Below are positions 59,385-64,000 of a stretch of 64,000 bases of DNA, piece after piece. The DNA lies in NCBI RefSeq assembly GCF_026151205.1, contig NC_087082.1, forward strand, positions 1,438,001 to 1,502,000. Direction: 5' to 3'. This DNA comes from Bolinopsis microptera (taxonomy: Eukaryota; Ctenophora; Tentaculata; Lobata; Bolinopsidae). The notes beneath the pieces were generated by a model that made no database searches, was not told where the DNA came from, and saw only the letters and a list, made by a program, of their open reading frames with translations. A program made the position numbers and the translations under genes. Numbering within the stretch: the first letter of the stretch is position 1; the number at the start of each line of letters is the position of its first letter.

Positions 59385-59441
59385 GTGCACGCGAAGCGTG
59401 CACTCCGGCCGGAGGCGGCGGCTGAAGGCTGCCGCCTCCGG
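59385..59441. repeat. GC-rich double hairpin
   Basis: A first hairpin gtgcacgcGAAgcgtgcac (59385-59403) is followed by a second with 11-bp arms (59409-59419 and 59431-59441, ccggaggcggc). The sequence is close to 35840-35945. Confidence 0.75.
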
Positions 59442-59949
59442 CAGGAGTTTTTCAGACATTAAGACTCATCGGAAGTCGTTCAGCAGATTTATTTTTATTT
59501 CAAAACATTCTAATTTGATGTCAAAGATGACAGGAATAAAAAATAGTTATGTTGAGATTTTTAAGAAATTTGCATAAAATACTCGCCAGCACTGTTATAC
59601 GAAATTCGGTAAAAAACCCAAAATCGCCATATTCAGGTGCCTTAAAAACCATGTTAAAATTGAGTTAGAGATCTGAAATTTTTCAGGGCGTCTAGACGTT
59701 GACCAAATCGACTGCAAAAAAAGTTTCAGGTTTCAGGAACATCGGGAAGTGGGTTTTCTAGAACCCCTGTTTTATGACAGATTGTCGTGATATCTATATA
59801 CATATTCAGGGATAGACGATTTGCCAGTCAATTGTAGCCTGTATTTAATTGTCCATAGATTCAAAAGTATAAAAGATACAGCCATTTCCGACCACAGGTC
59901 TTGAAAATAATTGTTTACACTTTAGTTTACATTGTATAAACAAATTATT

Positions 59950-59979
59950 TGACGTCATGAACACCCTTTGATGACGTCA
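59950..59979. promoter_or_regulatory. Two full CRE/ATF palindromes 22 bp apart
   Basis: TGACGTCA occurs at 59950-59957 and again at 59972-59979, in an otherwise AT-rich non-coding stretch. It is the consensus for CREB/ATF bZIP proteins. No gene is visible next to it, so function is uncertain. Confidence 0.35.
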
Positions 59980-60833
59980 TCAAGTTAACCGTTTTTAAAA
60001 CTTGATTTTTGACAAAGTAATAACTTTTAAAAATGATTTTACACCATTAAAAAGTAATTGTATTCAAAATCTGAGGCAATTTTACCTTAGATAATTGTTC
60101 AAGCATTCTGAAAATCTACCGGAAAGTTTTTCTAGCTTGCTCCTTCATAAAGATATTCGTCATTGAAGTTTGTGCTTTTTTGAAGAATTATTTTATAAAA
60201 ACGTCAATTTTGCGATTTAGTATTCTCTGGTTTTGGGCCATGCCTTGGATTGTGGAGCTCAGTTCTGCTTCCTATAGGTATAAATTGTGCATTAGGCTAG
60301 TTTTAAAGTTAAAAATCTAAAAGTTGCACACGTGGGGACACGCCCAAATTGATAGAAAATCGCTAAAATCACTGAAAATTGCTGTTTTCGTCATTTTCTG
60401 TCAACTTTAGAGTGCCGTTGTGATTACAATTCTTCTTGAAATATTTTGAAACTTTGCATGCTTATCAAGCTATATATAAAACAATTACATGCAAAAATTT
60501 ACGGCGATTCAATATTGGATGCGCACGCAACGTCCGCTCAAAGTTTGCACGCGCGAAAGGTGAGAATTTGCTCATTCGTGATTTCCAACAAATTCTGCTT
60601 TGCCACGACAGTTTAATGTCATTATATATGAATTTAATACCAACTTGAATGAGTATTAAGTGGCATATTCAGTCAGTGATCGACCGATATGCTTACCTAA
60701 ACACAAGGAAATGTTTTTAAAGGAAAAATTTCGAAATCGTTGAAACTTCCTCCTTATTAATGAAGATATCAGTTTATATTTCGACTTTATAAAGTACCCT
60801 GACATTATAATCAAAAATAGATGATATTTGACC

Positions 60834-61323
60834 AAAACCCATAATCATGGGTAGAGTGGACCGCTGCCAGTGTCTCTCTTTCCCAAACAAAAGGAAATGA
60901 TATTAATTTGATTGACCGTTCTCAAATGCAAAATGATACCGAGAATGAAATCGGTCGCTCGCTTTTCCCATTCATTTACAATTGTAATAGACTAAGAAAA
61001 ACTACCCAAAGGCAGCTGTACTCGGCAATAAAGATTCAATAAACTTCAGCAGTAGTAACTACCACCCTTACCCCGAAATACTAGGTATCGACCTGAACGC
61101 AACCCAAAGAGATTTTTACAGCATCTGATTGATGTAATCAATCGAAACTTATTACAATTCGAAAGCCGTGAATGAATGGAAAAAGCGAGCGACCGATTTC
61201 ATTCTCGGTATCATTTTGCATTTGAGAACGGTCAATCAAATTAATATCATTTCCTTTTGTTTGGGAAAGAGAGACACTGGCAGCGGTCCACTCTACCCAT
61301 GATTATGGGTTTTGGTCAAATAT
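60834..61323. mobile_element. Palindromic element with 150-bp arms
   Basis: Left arm (60834-60977, starting atatttgaccaaaaccca) and right arm (61170-61323) are nearly perfect inverted copies around a 190-bp centre. A diverged solo arm sits at 35966-36110. No coding sequence; MITE-type. Confidence 0.88.
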
Positions 61324-62375
61324 TCTATAGATAAAATATGTCTAATTAAAAGTGCGGGGTGTTTGCGGTGTTTGAGCGGTTGTAGTGAATATAAAGGCTC
61401 GGCTCATGTGATTTTCTGAATTTATAGTAGGGGTTGGTGACTGGTAAGTATAAAGGAGACAAAATAGCTATAAGATGGTCTTAGAGATTTGTCTCACTGA
61501 TCTTGCTTGAGCAGTAGCAACCTTTAAATCTCCGATGGCCATGTATGTTGTATGTTGTGTTTTGATTCAAAGTGTAATGTTTTAGATTGAGACGATGTAT
61601 TGAAGTATTGACGGGTAATGAAATGTTAAATCGGTCAATAATAATGGAACAGTTGTTCTCAAATGAGGGGATAAACTTTTAGAAAACATGTTCACTAATG
61701 ACAATAACTCAGTGTGTTAACCTCATTTAGGCCGCACGTAACCGAACTACCACAGGACTGAGGACAATGTTTTATTAAGTCAACAAGTAATTCAGTCGTA
61801 CTCAGATGGTGTGTTGAACACTTAACTGTTGAAACATGGTTGACCTCATTAAACTGAAGAACCATAATTTATAAGCTGATTGTTCTTTAATCACAGCAAA
61901 AACGAAATCTTGCTGTAAATTACTGGGCGGCGCTCAGCCTGTCATTCCGCCGAATCTTTATTTATGTTAATGAACATGATAGCCTGAGGTCCCCAGGTAA
62001 GCTGTAAATTTTAAAAATCAACATTGAAGTCACCAGTACCACTTGTTCATGTTAAATACGATTATCGTGTGACCGCAGCTTTATATTACGGTTACCTAGC
62101 TTGTTTATACTTATAGAGTTATAATCTATTGCTCGCTTCTCTCACGTATGCGAGAAGCTCGAAAAAAGCGAAGGCCGCGCTCTGGGACTGGCGTGCCAGG
62201 TAACCGCAGCTTAGTATAGCACTATAGCGCGATAAGGGGTTAATGTTATCCTCAATTTCACCTCGCTAAACTAGCAGTAACTTCATGTCAATAAATACTG
62301 ATTATCGTTGACTATCCATGAATAAACGTTTGAGTTAGACAGAATACATTTGGATAGCTACTTCAAAGAAGAAAA
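61324..62375. other. Gene-free stretch
   Basis: AT-rich, no supported gene. A small GC-rich palindrome-like block (gcgagaagc / gcttctcgc type) lies near 62130-62200. Confidence 0.4.
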
Positions 62376-62470
62376 TCCGCCATTATTTTTACCCGCCATT
62401 ATTTTTACCCATGACCATTATTTTTACCCGCCACAATATTGAATATTACCCGCCAATATTACTATTAGTA
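62376..62470. repeat. CCGCCATTATTTTTA short tandem repeat
   Basis: Several degenerate copies of cgccattatttttacc and ttacccgccaatatt in tandem. Confidence 0.7.
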
Positions 62471-62887
62471 TTACCCGTATCTACCACAACCAATGTGATA
62501 ATAAAGCTTTACTGCCCGGAAAGACCTACAAATTAGCATTTACTTATATAATAAGGCGTAATAATAGACGTAATAATAGGCGTAAGCTGTCGTACATCAG
62601 GTCATGTTATCCTGATCCGAGGCATCTGTACGTTGATACTTGATAGATGGGTGCGCCCAGTAATAATATGGTGCTTGTAATTGGTGTGCACCAGACTTTT
62701 ATTTGGTAGTGTCCCCACTTGTGACTGTTTAGGGTACTGACACTGTTGTCATGGGGTTTTTGTCCCTTTATTTGCTTTATCATTATGTTGTACTTACATA
62801 TTACATGAGGCTAATAAAACATGAATTCGATTGTTTAGGGCTCGGGTTAGGGTTGTGGTAAGTAAGGGTTATGGATAGCTTCGGGGA

Positions 62888-63594
62888 ATTATGGTTAGGG
62901 GGGGGGGGGGGGGGGGGGGGCAATGACTACCAATGGAGACTTTTGGGGACTAAAAATCATGGGGACTAGAGGTCAACTCGTTGACGTAATTCACCATTTG
63001 TCCCCATAAGTCCCAATACAAGAATTTTTGACATTTATTTATGGTTTTCAAGTTAGTTTAATAACGATACGATCGAGATGTTTTGTCCAAGATAAGAGTA
63101 GGATAAATCTGACTTAAAAGTAAAATGATAAGCCCGGTTGTAATGTGTTCTACCACTGTACAAGTCAGTTCAGATTGAGGTAAATTAAAGTTTAGCTCTC
63201 GTGAAGGTAGAAGTAGCCGACTCGCTGAACGTACCCTCCTTCGACTTACCCTCCTAATACACTTAAAGATGTTAGATGATGGGTGAATGAGTATTTATAA
63301 CAGCCGTTCTGTGAACAGACTTTGGTGATCTTTATTTTAAGCACTGGCAAGCACTCTTTTGTGAATATTTCCATAAATGATCGTCAAAAACAAAAGAAAC
63401 CAACGCCAATTTCAAATTACTGAGCATATCATTTCAGACAAATCAATACAAAAGTAATAAGAAAAATTGATAATGCGTTTATTTTCCTTGCGCTACAACT
63501 CGTGTTACTAGATCAATCTGATAAAATAAGCGTATATATGCAATATGTCTCCTCAATGTTGTCATTGGTAGTCGCCCCCGCCCCCTCCCTTAAT
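62888..63594. mobile_element. Inverted-repeat element with a 23-G terminal run
   Basis: gttagg plus a run of 23 G, then caatgactaccaatg at the left (62898-62937), is mirrored by cattggtagtcgcccccgcc and a C-rich end at 63558-63594. The layout resembles the G-run element at 10730-11422. A direct repeat of gactaaaaatcatggggact at 62949 and 63739 extends beyond the right end. Confidence 0.55.
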
Positions 63595-64000
63595 TTACCT
63601 GAGGTACTCTAAGAGCCCTCAAGTAGCTCCCAAGAAGTCAGGAATGTCCAGTGACCATTTATAAATATTAGTCTTGAGAAGTTTACGATCTGGTCTGGAG
63701 AAGCCAAATTTTGTGAAATCTAAATGGGGACTAATGGTGACTAAAAATCATGGGGACTCGGGGTCACATAGCTTGTGTCAAAATTACACTAGCGTAATCA
63801 TTTGGAAACCCCTCCTCCCCCCTCGGCTGATTACGTAATAAGTGAACGACCCCATATAATATTGGTATTTGAACGAAATAAAACACAAAATTATAATGTT
63901 ATCAAATAAGACGGTTATTTATATACACAACTACAACGTCGGGTTCTAAGATTCTTTCCACTTCACTAATCTACATTGAACACACCACACACTATATATG
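63595..64000. other. Right edge of window
   Basis: Contains the second copy of the gactaaaaatcatggggact segment and AT-rich sequence; no gene seen. Confidence 0.4.

Noticed and set aside
59039-59577. Three overlapping plus-strand frames near 59.0-59.6 kb
   Set aside because: They cross a short tandem repeat and a GC-rich hairpin and show no domain.
62838-62880. TTAGGG-like words suggesting an interstitial telomere
   Set aside because: Only one or two imperfect units; not a tandem telomeric array.

Overview
This is an AT-rich window from the nuclear genome of an invertebrate animal. The evidence is two conserved metazoan genes with GT-AG introns (AARSD1 with 9 coding exons, OAT with 2), several LINE and DNA-transposon remnants, and long satellite arrays. 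The species is not identifiable by eye. An early-branching or marine invertebrate such as a cnidarian or sponge is plausible, but that is a guess.

Bases 1-31000 hold the genes. Three head-to-tail genes (3-1544, 2775-4499, 6954-8666) encode compact proteins made of a serine/threonine kinase-like domain followed by a KEN ribonuclease domain, the catalytic core shared by IRE1 and RNase L. None shows the luminal/transmembrane part of IRE1 or the ankyrin repeats of RNase L. A fourth, full-length, intronless member (23094-24593) lies inside intron 5 of AARSD1 on the same strand. A fifth is only a C-terminal KEN fragment on the minus strand (30557-30889), abutting the 3' end of a LINE. All five keep the Arg-Asn-x-x-x-His ribonuclease signature, while the kinase active site decays differently in each copy. 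AARSD1 (14696-26621) assembles into a 413-residue protein with all splice phases compatible. OAT (27673-29680) gives about 426 residues.

Between and inside these genes are miniature inverted-repeat elements with recognisable ends (Tc1/mariner-like, hAT-like, a TTAA-flanked element with a 34-G run, and a nested pair), two LINE lineages, a head-to-head inverted 331-bp satellite in AARSD1 intron 2, a 176-bp triplication, and minisatellites that in two genes overlap the stop codon.

Bases 31500-36110 are a nest of foldback elements, including one with arms of about 0.83 kb and GC-rich hairpins. Bases 36165-56120 are one 20-kb satellite array. Its 366-bp monomer is itself a diverged dimer of about 183 bp, and higher-order order is visible at the clean right end. 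The middle (about 37.9-42.5 kb) looks like poorly polished consensus, not biology. The array ends in a CT-rich microsatellite beside a DDE transposase fragment. From 56.6 kb to the end I see no gene, only more palindromic elements and short tandem repeats.

The kinase-KEN cluster is the most likely undescribed system: a local expansion of soluble IRE1/RNase L cores without built-in sensors.
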